From Calendula officinalis (Eukaryota; Streptophyta; Magnoliopsida; Asterales; Asteraceae): a stretch of 64,000 bases of DNA. Of the stretch, positions 23,895 to 38,786 are shown in pieces (the stretch's first letter is position 1; every line of letters starts with the position of its first letter). A program made the position numbers and the translations under genes. The stretch spans positions 74,024,909 through 74,088,908 of the forward strand of contig OY970820.1 of assembly GCA_963853835.1 (NCBI GenBank). The letters run 5' to 3'. Under the pieces are notes generated by a model that was not told the origin of the DNA, made no database searches, and saw only the letters and a list, made by a program, of their open reading frames with translations.

Positions 23895-25010
23895 TGTTGG
23901 AATTATGTGCACAGTTAGTCAACCTATGGTGATACATCCATGCATACGAAACACTTAAGGGTCACACCGGTGAGTGCATGTATTTCGAGCAAGATATGTA
24001 ATGATACTACGAAGAGGAATGATTCATAATAGTCATTATGATTCAATTAAGTATTAAGTTAAGTTAAAATTATTACTAGATTAGTTTAACTAACTAACTA
24101 ATACAAGTATTTGTACATTTACTAGTTGAGTAAATATACAATGTGTTAATTATAGATTAACCATAATATGATTTAAAGCAATTAAATCATATAGTGTTTG
24201 GATAACATTTTTGTATAAATTATATAAAGGTTATTATATAATTAATTATTAGAAGTATTTATACAAGGCAAATATTTCGTGTATATGTATCATACCGAAA
24301 TATATATTAAAGTGTATTAATACTAGACATTTAATAGTTAAGTGCAATAATAAAACAATAGGAAAACTATAAGGGAAGGAAACGTAAAAGGGAAAGTTTA
24401 ATTAAGAAGTTAATCTTAACTAAACTAGAGGGTTCTAAGCTTGTTTAACTATAAATAAGAGGCTTAGGGTAACCCTAAAACCCCTTGTTGCACCCCACGA
24501 ATTCCTTCCCCCTCCTCTCCTTGGCTTCGGCCGAACACACCCCAAGAACACAAGCATTGTGTTCTTCGTTCTTCATGTTCTTCAAGTCTTGAAGAATAAG
24601 GATCGTTACAAATGAGTAACTAAAGGATCGCTCGTCATGTTCATCATCAGTGGACTAACTTAAGCAAGTAAAGGTATGTTTTGGAACACTCTTTCTTCCT
24701 CCTTTCCCTCTTGGACGAAATCGAACCAAGAACCCTTGGGTTCTTGGTTAGTTCTTCGAACACCACAAGTATGTGTGTGTGTTCGAGTTTTTCGTACAAG
24801 GCTTCTTTCTTGTTAAGCTAGTTTAGATTTCCAACATCCCATAATCCCTTAGGGTTTAAGGATTAAGTTTAATCTCAATTCCGCTTTTAGGGATTAAACT
24901 AGCTAGTTGTTTTAACCGGTAAGAACAACCTAATGTTCTTGACAGTATGGTTCGAACCAAGACACTAGGTGGTTGATCCAATGGGTTGATCAGTATTATG
25001 AAACCCTACA
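23895..25010 (+). repeat. Cop-D left LTR (1116 bp)
   Basis: TGTTGGAATTATGTGCACAG to ATGAAACCCTACA, with a primer site 1 nt downstream. Includes ACACAC/GTGTGT runs and a TATA box. No repeated motif is seen at the U3 start, unlike Cop-A, -B and -C. Confidence 0.92.
24449..24459 (+). promoter_or_regulatory. Probable TATA box of Cop-D LTR
   Basis: CTATAAATAAG 555 nt into the LTR; the same string is in the right LTR near 36528. Confidence 0.55.
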
Positions 25011-25011
25011 G

Positions 25012-25023
25012 TGGTATCAGAGC
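25012..25023 (+). other. Cop-D primer-binding site
   Basis: TGGTATCAGAGC directly after the left LTR; initiator tRNA-Met type. Confidence 0.92.
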
Positions 25024-25134
25024 GTTGGTTTAGAAATCTAAACAAGAATAACAAAGTTTTTTTTGTTTGTTTAATTTCCAAGTTTTTAATTTTTTTGTTC
25101 CTTCTTCTTTTTCTTCCTTATGTATTTCGAAAAG

Positions 25135-25620
25135 GGCAAGAACCCTAGGACCAAGAATGTTAAAGTTTTTAGTTTAATTAGTCAAAAGGATTCTAACCCT
25201 AGAATTTTCAAAATCTACAAAGAACCCTAGGACCAAGAACATTAAACTTATTTAGTTTAATTGGTCAAAAGGATTCTTTCCCCTACCCTATAATTTTCAA
25301 AAATTAGGAGAACCCTAGGATCAAGAATGTTAAAGTTTTTGGTCAAAAGGATTCTTTCCTTTTTCCCCTTGATTTTCGAAATCTAGGACCAAGTATGTTA
25401 AACTTGCTTAGTTTAATTGGTCAAAAGGATTCTTTCCTTTTCTCCCAAGATTTCAAAATATGGAGGAAACTTGGACACCAAGTATGTTAAACTAGTTTAG
25501 TTTAATTGGTGAAAAAGGTTCTAAGCCTTAGGAATTTTTGAAACTCTAAAAGTAACCTAGGACCAAGAACATTAAACTAGTTTAGTTTAATTGGTTAAGA
25601 GGATTAATTAAAAACATAAT
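25135..25620 (+). repeat. Cop-D leader: about six degenerate 75-90 bp tandem units
   Basis: Each unit has the order CCTAGGACCAAGAATGTTAA, then TTTAGTTTAATTGGTCAAAA, GGATTCT and a run near TTTTCAAAAT. Starts are at about 25140, 25222, 25312, 25385, 25470 and 25555. The inverted copy of this leader lies in the Cop-D derivative at 40720-41165. 25620-25984 continues as AT-rich non-coding sequence. Confidence 0.78.
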
Positions 25621-25979
25621 CTAGAACCCAGTAGAATTAAACAAGTTCATGTTTAAAAGGTTTAATTATTGTTTTAGTAGGTTTATTAAAACTAGTTCTT
25701 TAAACCTAGAAATCTAGACAAAGTTTTTCTATTGTCTATAAGGTTTAAATTAATGAGTTTAAATAAATTTATTAAAGTTATAATCTATCCTAGAATTTAA
25801 ACAAAGATAATTGTTTGGATAGGATTGATTAGAATTAATCTTTAAATAAAAGATGTCCTTGATAAAGAAAGTTAAAACATAGTTTTAATTAATCAAGAAC
25901 AAGATTAAGGGTTTAATTAATTAAAATTAAAAAGGATATAGGAAATGTTAATTTAAAGGTTTAAAATTAACAAGATGTA

Positions 25980-27881
<1,902 letters not shown>

Positions 27882-28037
27882 GAATTTTTAAATATTTAAA
27901 AGAAAATGTGATTTTAAAAAGATAAAATATTTTGTACGTATTTTAATTAGGTTAAGTTAAAATGCATATGTATAAACTAGGTGCAATATTCTTATTAGAA
28001 TGTTATAAGAATAAATGGAACATTAAATACAAGAAGT

Positions 28038-28041
<4 letters not shown>

Positions 28042-28086
<45 letters not shown>
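28042..28086. repeat. (TA)n microsatellite with flanking direct repeat
   Basis: TA run bordered by AATGGAACATTAAATA on both sides (about 28010 and 28105), suggesting a small local duplication around the repeat. 28087-28471 is AT-rich and non-coding. Confidence 0.85.
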
Positions 28087-28090
<4 letters not shown>

Positions 28091-28471
28091 TACAAGAATA
28101 AATGGAACATTAAATATAAATGTTATTTTGATCATATAGTTGTAATATTAAGTAACCAGACGTTGTATTAAATTATAATTAAACTAAAAATGTACAAAGT
28201 TGTAAACAACTAGAAATTGTACAAAGTAAGGTTTTATTATAATTAGATAATAATACAAAAATTATAAATATTATAATTAGATTGTATAATGTTATAAATA
28301 ATTATAACTAGTTAATTATACAAGTATATTACGAGATACGTAAGATACTAGATTAATGATCAAGAGTAAGATAACATATGAACTTTAGAACATATATTTA
28401 TCTAGTCTAAGTTAAATATAAGAATGATTTAAACAAACTAAAATTATTATATATAGTTTATATATATAACT

Positions 28472-31370
28472 AGCCTATAACCCGTGATAAATCACGGGTG
28501 GCTTATAAAATCTTCCGATTCTAAACCGGTCAGGTCAGATTAAAATGATACAATTTTTATTTAAAGTTTCCAACTTTTTGCAACTAATTAGTGTCCTAAA
28601 TATAAGTTCCAAACGAATTGAAAAGAAAACATAGTCATATATATTAGCTTTCTCAGCAAATAATTAGGAAGTCTGCATGATTACCTCGTGAAAATATGTG
28701 GCAAGTGCCCTAGTCTCTCAAGCTCAAAAATAGTACACATCCAACATAATTTATAAATTCAGACAAAAATTAATTAGAAAACATCTCTTTGTAGACAACA
28801 TCTTTGGCCCCTTTACGTATGAAATCTGTTTTGGGTCATGCTCCAACCCATTCAATTGCCAAAAGTATTAGAAAAATAAGCATACTACCTTGTATGATTC
28901 TATCCTAAACACCATTGACTTTGAGTGTCTATGTTTTTACCACCTCTGGGTGTTTGAGATATTTTGGCTCGCCTTATCTGATTACCGGATCTTTAGAGAT
29001 ATTTTTCATATGGAAGACTAATGAGACCATTTTGATTCTCATAGAATCTGCACATACCCAAATGATGTAACACCATATGATCATGTAATGCAACAAAGTT
29101 CTCACCTACAAAATAACATTGAGATCATAATATTTAATACTCCCTCCGTCCCACAAAAAACTTCCCATTTCACCTAAAAATTTTGTCCCACAAAAAACTT
29201 CCCATATTAGAATTGGAGGGACCCACTTAATAGATTAATATTATCTCATTTTATTACCAAACACCCCACCACCAACTATCTCCTAAAAACATGTGCCCAA
29301 GTCAAATGAGAAGTTTTTTGTGGGACGGGGGGAGTATATATTTTAAAATATGTAAAAAGGGCATACAATATAAAAAAATATTCAAAATTTCCCATCAGAT
29401 GAATTTAGAATCATACAGGTTAAGGACTGACTTAACCAAAAGATTATCCGCAAATTCAGGGTAACCCGAAATGATGCTTAATTTGAAAAAGAAATTTATG
29501 ATAAAATTACAAAAGTTTAATAGGGGAGTTTTAAATTACCGAACATAAATCATGGCAGAATGAACCATTGTGTTCTGACCAACTCAGAACCATCTTTGAC
29601 CGGAATTCTCAAAAGGTCAACTCTACCCGATATAATCAATTTACAATGCTGCATCATTTAAAATATTAACTTCTTGCACATCTGTTTTTTTCTTGATTTA
29701 TGAACTCATTTACACTCGAGTACTTCAGCAACTGCCATTGCAAATTCCTCAGCATGATTTTGACCCGTACGAAACCAGACCCGTTACTCAACCCGCCCAT
29801 CTTACCATCTACTTAATAAGTTATTTTTACAAATATTAGACAGTTATTGTTGAAAAACAATAACAGTTATAATTTATCCCCAACCTTTAACATAAAAGAA
29901 TCTATATGAATTGTACGCTATCTAAGACTACCCTAATGGTTCATAGTTCGTACCCGAGATACTGGAATAACAATACAATTATAAATTTTATGGGAAGTTA
30001 TAATCTATATTTGTGCTTGAAAAAATTACTCACATTGATCGATAGTGTTGGCCAGGTTGCTTTTTACCGAGTACCCAAGGGACATACACCCCATCATTCA
30101 CCCCATCATTTTATCAGGAGTTATTACACCACCATTATCTATCATCAAATATAAAAAAGTATTAGTGATATATTATTTTAATCACAAATTATGTATGTAT
30201 TGTAAAATTAAGTGATATACCTTCAACCAACAACATCTTACAACCATGTTTTTCGTTATTTAGTACGCCTACATTAACATAAGTATCAACAGTGATCAAA
30301 TAAAATTCATGAGAATATCATGTAACAGAGTTTAATACCTCATCCAAAGGATTGTGAAGAAGCTTAGCCAAAGCTAAAAAGGAAAAAAAAAATAACATAA
30401 AAATCAATCGTCAGTCATAAAACATATAATTGAATTCTCTCAATTACATAAAACTTTGATAATCAATAACAATTACTTCTTCCATCTCTAGAAAGCATAA
30501 TGGAAACATGGATATTGGCTACCATTTAAGACACCCTCCTAAAAAATTGTTATTCGTTTAAGTAAGAATCCTACGAGCATATACTAAAAAAATGACTATC
30601 ATTACTTGTAAAAAAATATATAAATTGGCTTCAACTTACATCTGCAAAACTACAAATTAAAAAAAATATGCTTTATCATGAACACATAAACTACAGTATA
30701 TGGAAAAGGAAAAACTATGCTATTGAATTGACAGGAAAAGTAACTTTCTGTCTGGAGGGAAGAAATTTCTTCTCAATCCAGAATGTCTCCATATTTTTTT
30801 TATGAGCGTCTCTCTTATCAAACACCTGGTGGACAATGGATCGTTTTTGTTGAAAGTTAAAATTTAATTAAATTTACCTAAAATCTGAAAACTGATAAAT
30901 CCCTAAAATCAACAATCTTTGAACACATAAAATACAATATAAGGAAACACTGATTCAATTGTGTGAAGTAGACAACATACCAGACAACCAGAAGAGAAAG
31001 GCACGTGAAAGTCTGTAGAGAGTGTCTAAGGTTGAAGGTTGACATGTGAAATGAAATGGGTTTAAGGGCGATTGTGAATCTGGGGAGCGCAACATGGTTT
31101 ACCATTGGGAGAGAACACAAGTTTGAAGGCGATTTAGGGTTTTTCACGTTCGGGAGATGAAAGCGATGATAAACGGAAATCATTAATAAGATTGATTGTT
31201 AAAGGTGATCGGCTGATGGTGTAAAATGATGCAAGCCTTTAAAACAGTAGAAAAAAAAATGATTGTGACGAAGGATTGAGATGACGAAGGATTGAGATTG
31301 TGAAAAGTGAAAACTCATGTGAAGAAAGAGAACATGGTGTGAAAATCAATTTTGTTAAATTCTATTAGAA
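28472..31370 (-). mobile_element. Probable non-autonomous Helitron (right boundary approximate)
   Basis: Read on the minus strand the left end is a hairpin ACCCGTGATTTATCACGGGT followed by TATAGGCTAG and then T. This is the form of a Helitron 3' end (GC-richer hairpin, then CTRR, insertion before T). The opposite end should begin TC; a candidate TCTAATAG is near 31371 but its flanking base does not fit the A-T rule, so the boundary is a guess. The 2.9 kb between is AT-rich with no Rep/helicase. A minus frame at 31183-30878 may be a captured gene scrap but matches nothing I know. Confidence 0.5.
29140..29334. mobile_element. Stowaway MITE (195 bp, TSD TA)
   Basis: CTCCCTCCGTCCCACAAAAA at one end and its inverse TTTTTGTGGGACGGGGGGAG at the other, flanked by TA at 29138-29139 and 29335-29336; Tc1/mariner type. 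Confidence 0.93.
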
Positions 31371-31400
31371 CTTGTACGGTGTGCATAAAAGATTGTTATG

Positions 31401-31480
31401 ACCTATGTGGCTTTATATATGCCATGTGGCTTTTGGAATTGCCATGTGGCTTTAGGAGTTGCCATGTGGCTTTAAACCTT
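31401..31480. repeat. 20-bp minisatellite, four units
   Basis: GCCATGTGGCTTT plus seven variable bases repeats with a strict 20-bp period from 31401. 31481-32530 is non-coding Cop-D interior. Confidence 0.9.
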
Positions 31481-32539
31481 TTGTTTATTATATATAAAGA
31501 TAAGTTTATTAGTGTTCACCAAGTACAAACTAGTGATTGTGTTTGCTTAAATTCCATCATGGTCGTTGGAGCTAGTGGGAGCTACACAAGAAAGTCACAA
31601 ACTTTATAAATGTGTCCCTAGGACATATTTCGGCGAATCTAATGTATAAATGTTTAATTTTATTATTAGATATAGAAAAACTAGATATGTAAAATTAGAG
31701 TTATGACTTGTGTTCGTAAGTCATGAAGAATTAAAATCTCTATTTTAAAGTTTAACATAAAGTTTAAAGTTTTTCAAGAAAGTAAAATAAGTTTTATTTT
31801 ATTAGAGATAAGGTTTTTCATAAAACTTAGTAATATCATTTTGTACATCTCGTTTTAGGTATACAAGTAAAATCGAACAAATTTAAAACTACAAGTTTTA
31901 AAAGGATATTTAAAAGGGCGTCTTGTGGAATTAAGTACACGAATCACAATTTTTAAATAAGGATTAAAATTGTAATCAGGTTTAAGTTTAGTTTAAGACT
32001 TAAACAAACCCAAGAAAATCTTAGGTCTAAGTACTATCCATCTAATGGAACACCTCACTTGTTCAACGATATTCATATTGTAAGGAGAAAGAACCTTAGA
32101 TATGGATTCAAATCATTGCGAGTGTTAGGGTGCGTAGGGTTCTGTGATAATCGGGAGTCCCGGCGCAGAACATCGCACTGTCTTAGAAGGTCTGATCTAC
32201 TTTGGTGATAATTGGGAACCCGGCCCAAAAAGTACTTTAGTAGAATAAACATACCAGACCTTATTGCAACTTAGAAATGTGCAATTAAATTGTACAAGGT
32301 TGTAGTAAGTTAAAAGTCTATAGATTCTATGACCCCTAGGAATCGTGTCAAGTCTTGGTACGATCGGCAAGGATGTTACCTACCAGAAACAACATGTCTC
32401 GTCGGGAAGTGCCCAAACCTGCCGACGAGAATGTGATATATGGATCCTAGGCCAAAAGCATTAATTATGGGTTTATAATATATTTTAGAGATGTTTATTG
32501 ATTATTACTAATTAAACTGGGTTTGATTTGTATACGGCA

Positions 32540-33535
32540 GCAACAACCACAACGACAAGTACCAACAATCTCTCGCTTCGCTCAATCCTCGAAAAGGACA
32601 AGTTGACTGGGTCAAACTTTCTCAATTAGAAGCGCAATCTTCGTATTGTGCTCAGGAATGAGAGAAAGTGGTATGTCTTGGAGAGAGCTGTGCCGAATGC
32701 CCCTGCCGCAAATGCTAGAGCCGAAACGAGGCAAGCTTATGATAAGCATGTCAGTGATGCACTCGATGTGAATTGTATGATGCTCGCAACCATCAATCCA
32801 GAGTTACAAGCGGGACTTATGGATGTGCCGGCGTTTGAAATGATCTAGCAATTAACGGATTCATTTCAAGAGCAAGCTCGCACCGAGAGGTTTGACATCA
32901 ATCGAGCCTTCAACTCATGCAAGATGGTCAAAGGAACACCGGTGAGTGCCCATGTCATGAAAATGAAAGGGCACATGGATCACCTTGCTAGAATTGGTCA
33001 CCCCATTCCGTTGCAGATAGCAACAGACACTATACTCAACTCGTTGTCTGATGACTGCAAGCGTTTTGTGGTCAACTACAATATGCACAATATAGAGAAA
33101 TCCATTTATGAGCAACATTCTATGCTCAAGACGACTGAGTTGAGTTTGGGATCAAAGTCTAAGGATGTTCTAATGATCAGTGTTGGCCGTGGCAGTGGGA
33201 AGAAGAAGAGAAATAGGCATGATGGGAAGGGTAAGACCAATCCTAACCAAGGAGCGCCAAATGGTAAAGGTGTCAAACAAAAGGTCAAGAAGGTGAAGCC
33301 TAACACAGCGAGGACCGAGAATCAGTGCTTCAAGTGTGGCGAGGTCGGGCATTGGAAAAGATATTATCCAAAGGATGCCACTAGTGGAGGACTTGCGAGT
33401 TCCTCAAGTAACACGACCAAACTTCTAACTCACTTTAAGATACTTGTAGAGTACATTACAAGTAATCGAATCTTTGCAATCGTTTATTGCAGGAGGAAAT
33501 GGAAAGTGATGATGACCGGCATGAGATGGAGATGA
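32540..33535 (+). pseudogene. gag: Cop-D gag
   Basis: The only coding region of Cop-D. It opens with an N-terminal LSLRSILEKDKLTGSNF segment (about 32570-32625), continues with LRNERKWYVLE, DVNCMMLATI, MKMKGHMDHLARIGHPIP and SLSDDCKRFV of the UBN2-type gag core, and ends with a basic Lys/Gly/Asn tail and a knuckle CFKCGEVGHWKRYY whose last Cys is replaced. In-frame stops at about 32635 and 32846 break it. No protease, integrase or RT follows. I infer a non-autonomous, gag-only lineage, although loss of pol by deletion after insertion is not excluded. Confidence 0.8.
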
Positions 33536-35216
33536 TCCCACGAGCACCACGTTTTAATTCAATATTTTTCATTTGGATTCAGTAAAACAATTGTTGGTTT
33601 TGTTGTTTTGAACAAATTACAAATTTTTTTATTTTATGATATATAAATTTTCTTTTTTAAGTTTATCATCGTTTGAATCCATGGTTGAATTATATTGATT
33701 GTGCATGTGTGATGATTATACTAGTCAAGTTTTATGACTAAATTATAAAGTTAAGTATTGAATTAATAATAATCTCATTGTTTATATTTGTTTGATTGTT
33801 GTGATAATATCTTAAAAGCTCAAATTACTTAGATACTAGTAATTATAAAGTTTTTCTAAATACAAGTGTTCAAGAGGTTTATGGAAGCATCAAGTTCAAA
33901 GTACATTGGGCTTAATTAAAACATGTGAAGTAATGGTTACTTATGATAGTAAGTTTTAAAGTATTAGTATTAGTATATAATATAATATTATTATATTGAA
34001 TATAATCAAGATAGACTTTAAGAGTATTATTAAAAGTATCTCACACTTGTGATAAAGGAGTTTAATAAAGTCATAATTCCCTAATAGGAATAATTGGATA
34101 TTCGCAAAATCCAAGGAGAATGACTTAATATTAAATAAACTCTTAAAAGATAAAATTATATTAAAGTTTTTAAGAATTAAAGGTATTGATGCAAGTCTTT
34201 TATACTTGTAATAAATATAATATTTAATCAAGTCATAATTCCTTAATAGGAATGATGAATATTTGTGAAATCCAAGAAATGAATTTGGCATTAAATAAAG
34301 TTCTTTAAAGATACTAATATATATATATATAAGAATTGGAAGTATCGTTTCAAGTGATGTATACATGTTAGATACAGCAATGAAAGTCATAATTCCCTAA
34401 TCAGGAATATTGGAGATTCGCAAATCCAAAGGATGACTTCAATGATTGATAGATTCTTAAAAGATTTAACTATAAGTTCTTGACTAGGTAAAATTAATAG
34501 TTTAAGTAATGCTTATGTTCCATAAAAGATAGTGGGAGCTATGACTAACAAATTCATTAGAGGTATTAATGTATATAGTAAGTTAGTAAGATATTAACAA
34601 CAAGGTATTACCAAGTCGTTTGCCAAAGAGTTAAGAGAAATCATAAATGATCGTTAATTAGATTATTGCAAACCTAATAGCGTGATCACAAGTCTTGTGA
34701 TTAATTATTGCATATCTAATAGGATATTCACACTCCAGTGGATAAAATAATCATTTAAAGAAATTTCTTTAACTAGTAATAATATATCTACAAATCAAGT
34801 AACTAAAAGAGGCTTTAGTTGCAAGGCAATTTTTTTGAATTCAAGAAACTAAGGAGTTATTTTCCAATCCTCCTATGTTTACCGAATTGTATAAAAAGGC
34901 AAGACTAGAATATGTTCTAGAATGTTGCAAGAACAAAATCTAGCAAAGACAAAAGTAATAGTATTTTTCCAAATACTTGTCTTATGTCTTTAGTTTAATA
35001 GAAATGACTAGATCAGTGATAAATTTTCAAGTGAAATTGTAAACGTCATTGAAGTAATCAACGCGAACAAAAGGAATAAGTCATGATCCAGTAATAATTC
35101 TGTATCTATGTCCAGTGAGGAATAATACATGAGTTAATGTCATTGTTATTCAGACTTTGTATGTTTTACAATATCCATGAATAAAAGTCTATTTATTCAA
35201 AAGATATAATCCGTGA
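33536..35216. other. AT-rich non-coding Cop-D interior
   Basis: This replaces the pol region. Except for the tandem repeat at 34020-34470, I see no coding similarity. The minus frame at 34390-33956 is an AT-rich artefact of that repeat. Confidence 0.7.
34020..34470 (+). repeat. Three degenerate about 155-bp tandem units
   Basis: AGTCATAATTCC(C/T)TAATAGGAAT, then GGATATTCGCAAATCCA-like and AATAAACTCTTAAAAG-like segments, recur at about 34068, 34229 and 34385. Similarity falls outside these cores, so the array is old. Confidence 0.8.
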
Positions 35217-35967
35217 CTACTCGTCTTGGTGGGAACCTTGATAGGACTTTAACTCATCACGGTATTTGGTGGAGATTCGAGTTTCTCGGAGATTGCTACA
35301 CAAGTTTTGTTGTAAACCATATATCGGTGATATTTTGTTGGAGCTCGACGAATATTGGATTGAACACCGTGATAATACTTCGTGGTTGAAAAGTTCAAAA
35401 GTATTATTCCCTAGGATTATTCTTAAGCCTGAGGTATTTGGTTCGGGATACAATGTCTAATGTACTTTAGTTCGTCTTAGAGAAGTCTGAAATATGATTG
35501 TCATTCGAGGCGTTACTGGGTACAAAGGAAGTTGTGTTTTAAATCGAAATATAACAAGATGGTAATATCACCTCTTTTTTAGGAGAGATATTTATGGGTC
35601 CCTTGACATGATGGAAAACTGGTAAGTGCTAGGCCATGCCCAAACGAACTGATTTGTTCTTTGTTGTTTATCATAACAGTTTGAATCAAGAAGTCAAGAA
35701 ATGATTTCGAATAAAAGAATTGATATCTTCTACCATGCTCGTATTTGTTATCACAAATATCGTTCTGCAAGGGATGAACCCAAACACGTTGCCTAAAAAG
35801 TAGAGACAGGGTGTTCTTTACTAGACGACGCTATTAAAGAGTTTTTCAAAACTATACCTGGGTTACATAAGCTGTTTTTATGGGTTTGGTTACCTACATG
35901 CCTATCTAGAGGGCCACTGTAGCTCGTGTCATCAAGCTAAGGTTACGAACTTGCACAAGTTGGAGTC
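35217..35967 (+). pseudogene. Cop-D interior 3' tail, unidentified coding-like fragments
   Basis: A 64-residue frame (35266-35460) with RRLLHKFCCKPYIGDILLELDEYW, and a frame with DEPKHVA and VETGCSLLDDAIKEFF near 35770-35850, are followed by the right LTR. The second matches the fused tail at 23700-23797. Neither is a copia domain I recognise; they could be relics of pol or of captured sequence. Confidence 0.45.
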
Positions 35968-37058
35968 TGTTGGAATTATGTTCACAGTTAGTCAACCTAT
36001 GGTGATACATCCATGCCTACAAAACAATTAAGGGTCACACCGGTGAGTGCATGTAATACGAGAAAGATATGTAATGATACTACTAAGATGAATGATTCAT
36101 AATAGTCATTATAATTCAGTTAAGTATTAAGTTAAGTTAAATTTATTACTAGATTAGTTTAACTAACTAATTAATATAAGTATTTGTACATTTACTAGTT
36201 GAGTAAATATACAATGTGTTAATTATAGATTATCCATAATATGATTTAAAGCAATTAAATCATATAGTATTTGGATACTATTATTGTATAAATTACAAAA
36301 AGGTTATTATATAATTAATTATTAAAAGTATTTATACAAGGCATATATTTCGTGTATATGTATCATACCGAAATATATATTAAAGTGTATTAATACTAGA
36401 CATTAAATAGTTAAGTGTAATAATAAAAGAATAGTAAAACTATAAGGGAAGGAAACGTAAAAGGGAAAGTTTAATTAAGACGTTAATCTTAATTAAACTA
36501 GAGGGTTCTAAGTGCAACTTGTTTAACTATAAATAAGAGGCTTAGGGTAACCCTAAAACCCTTTGTTGAACCCCATGAATTCCTTACCCCTCCTCTCATT
36601 GGCTTCGGCCGAACACACCCCAAGAATACAAGCATTGTGATCTTCGTTATTCGTTTTCGTGTTCTTCAAGTCTTGAAGAACAAGGATCGTTACAAGTGAT
36701 CAAGTAGAGGATCGCTCGTCGTGTTCATCATCATTGGACTAACTTAAGCAAGTTAAGGTATGTTTTGGAACAGTCTTTCTTCCTCCTTTCCCTCTTGGAC
36801 GAAATCGAACCAAGAACCCTAGGGTTCTTGGTTAGTTCGTCGAACACCACAAGTATGTGTGTGTGTTCGAGGTTTTGGTACAAGGCTTCTTTCTTGTTAA
36901 TCTAGTTTAGATTTCCAACATCCCATAATACTTTAGGGTTTAAGGATTAAGTTTAATCTCAGTTGCGATTTTAGGGATTAAACTAGCTAATTGGTTTAAC
37001 CGACAAAAACAACCTAGTGGTCAACCCAATGGGTTGATCAGTGTTATGAAACCCTACA
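35968..37058 (+). repeat. Cop-D right LTR (1091 bp)
   Basis: Same ends and internal landmarks as 23895-25010, with scattered substitutions and small deletions (for example near 37000). Confidence 0.92.
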
Positions 37059-37464
37059 GACAAATAGTTAGGCAACTCCCCTGAAAACGTGAAGGTTTTA
37101 TATTTAACCTAGAGTGTTTTTCACAATTCAGAAGGTCTTAAACATACCTAGAAAATATTACAATTAATGATTATCTGATAAAATCGGATCATACTTCAGT
37201 TCAGTGACTCGTATATTTTCTTTCTGGGTTCTTTTAAGTATATAGCAATCAATTAACTCAAGTATGTCAAAAGTATTATCATTGTCTGATAATATCCATT
37301 AATTTTAGAGCAAAAGATAATAATAAAAAGTAAATAGTTTGATGCATGCAACGATAAGGAAAATAAAGTAGTTAGGTTACAGACAATTGTTTTTAAAGCA
37401 TAAATTGAAATAACTTCCAAACACCGGCACACCAACACCAGTACCGCCATTTTCCTTCATCAGA
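37059..37464 (-). other. Cop-C 3' untranslated stretch
   Basis: Non-coding sequence between the aORF stop and the Cop-D LTR. Contains TCTGATAA at about 37174 and 37290, matching the Cop-C motif family. No polypurine tract or LTR is left. Confidence 0.55.
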
Positions 37465-38006
37465 TCACCCCTTCTTGCCCTTGTGGCTCCCTAGGCCCAT
37501 CCTCCGGCACTCCTCTTCCTTAGCCGCTGCCAGATCCTCTTCGGACAGCCCAAGCCTTCTGGCTGTCATCCTGACCTCTTCTTCTTCAGGAGTCATTGTG
37601 CTCTTGCGCTTTTTGATATTTGAGGGAGGGGGAACATCAAGACCTTTTCCCTTATCAAGGGACGAGTTTTTGAATTTACCAATAGGAGCCTGATCTGGAG
37701 TCCTTCCTATGACCAGAGGGTTAGAGGAAGGAGCAATGGGGATTCTTCTAGTACCGCCAAGATGAATAAGACGGATTTCCGGAAGTTCTTCAAACACAAC
37801 ACTTGACCTCCTTTCGTGAGCGGCCATTGGATACCGCTCAGAGGTCATCTTCACATTACCGCCACAAACACTATCACGGGCTAAACCCCTGCCACCACTA
37901 CGAACTCTATTATCTCGAACTGAGCTCCTGCCACCACTAGTCCACTACCCATTTCGGTCGGTCCACCTACGACCTTCTCCGTTGTACCTTGTTGAGGCAC
38001 AAATTT

Positions 38007-38014
38007 CTCCCCCT
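38007..38014 (-). other. PPT-like tract in Cop-C aORF
   Basis: AGGGGGAG on the sense strand within TTTTAGGGGGAGAAATT, inside the distal aORF. Confidence 0.3.
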
Positions 38015-38466
38015 AAAATGAGGAGGAGTGGGTATGGCATCTGTAGTATTTTCTTCATTCATCTGTGGCTCAACAAGGTGGTTCGAGATAAGAGTTGTTA
38101 TTTCATCGAGCTTGTCACCAATTGATCTTTCAAACTGATTGAACATGGAAGGGAGATCTGCATTGCTTGATGTGAGAATTTGAATTGCAGAGATGAGATT
38201 ATCAATTTGGCCATGTTGTGCATTCACATTCCTTTGAATATTTTCCTGATTGATTGCCAGAAAGTCTTGCACAGTGTTTGTCATGTGTTGGTTGTTGGTT
38301 AGGTTCTTGACATTGGAGTTGATAACCCCACAGTAGCTTCTGAGAAGAGCAAGTTGTTTTAAAGGTTTCATTAAAGTTCTCCAGAAGACCAGATAGATTT
38401 CTTGCAACTGGCACACCCCGGTTCATTGAACCCTCTGGTGCATCAGTTCTCCTTGGGTGTGGGACC

Positions 38467-38786
38467 TAGGGGTGAGCATTTGGACCGAAAAAACCAAACC
38501 GAACCAAAAACCGACCGAAACCGAACCGAACCGAAACCGATAACATGTTATCGGTTCGGTTTCGGTTTTGAAAATTCATCGTTATCGGTTATCGGTTCGG
38601 TTCGGTTTCAGAAAAGGATGAATATTTGGCCTAAAATAACCGAACCGAACCAAAAACCGACCGAATCCGAACCGAACCGAAACTGATAACATGTTATCGG
38701 TTCGGTTTCGGTTTTGAAAATTCATCGTTATCGGTTCTATCGGTTCGGTTCGGTTCGGTTCGGTTTTGGCTCGATAAGCACCCCTA
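38467..38786. mobile_element. Dimeric hAT MITE (320 bp, TSD GTGGGACC)
   Basis: TAGGGGTGAGCA and TAAGCACCCCTA ends with a perfect 8-bp duplication at 38459-38466 and 38787-38794. Inside, a block containing ACCGAACCGAAACCGATAAC, ATGTTATCGG and TTCGGTTTTGAAAATTCATC occurs twice in tandem. Confidence 0.94.

Noticed and set aside
33956..34390. 144-residue hydrophobic frame resembling a membrane protein
   Set aside because: AT-rich composition and a tandem repeat produce Ile/Leu/Tyr codons; no conserved feature.
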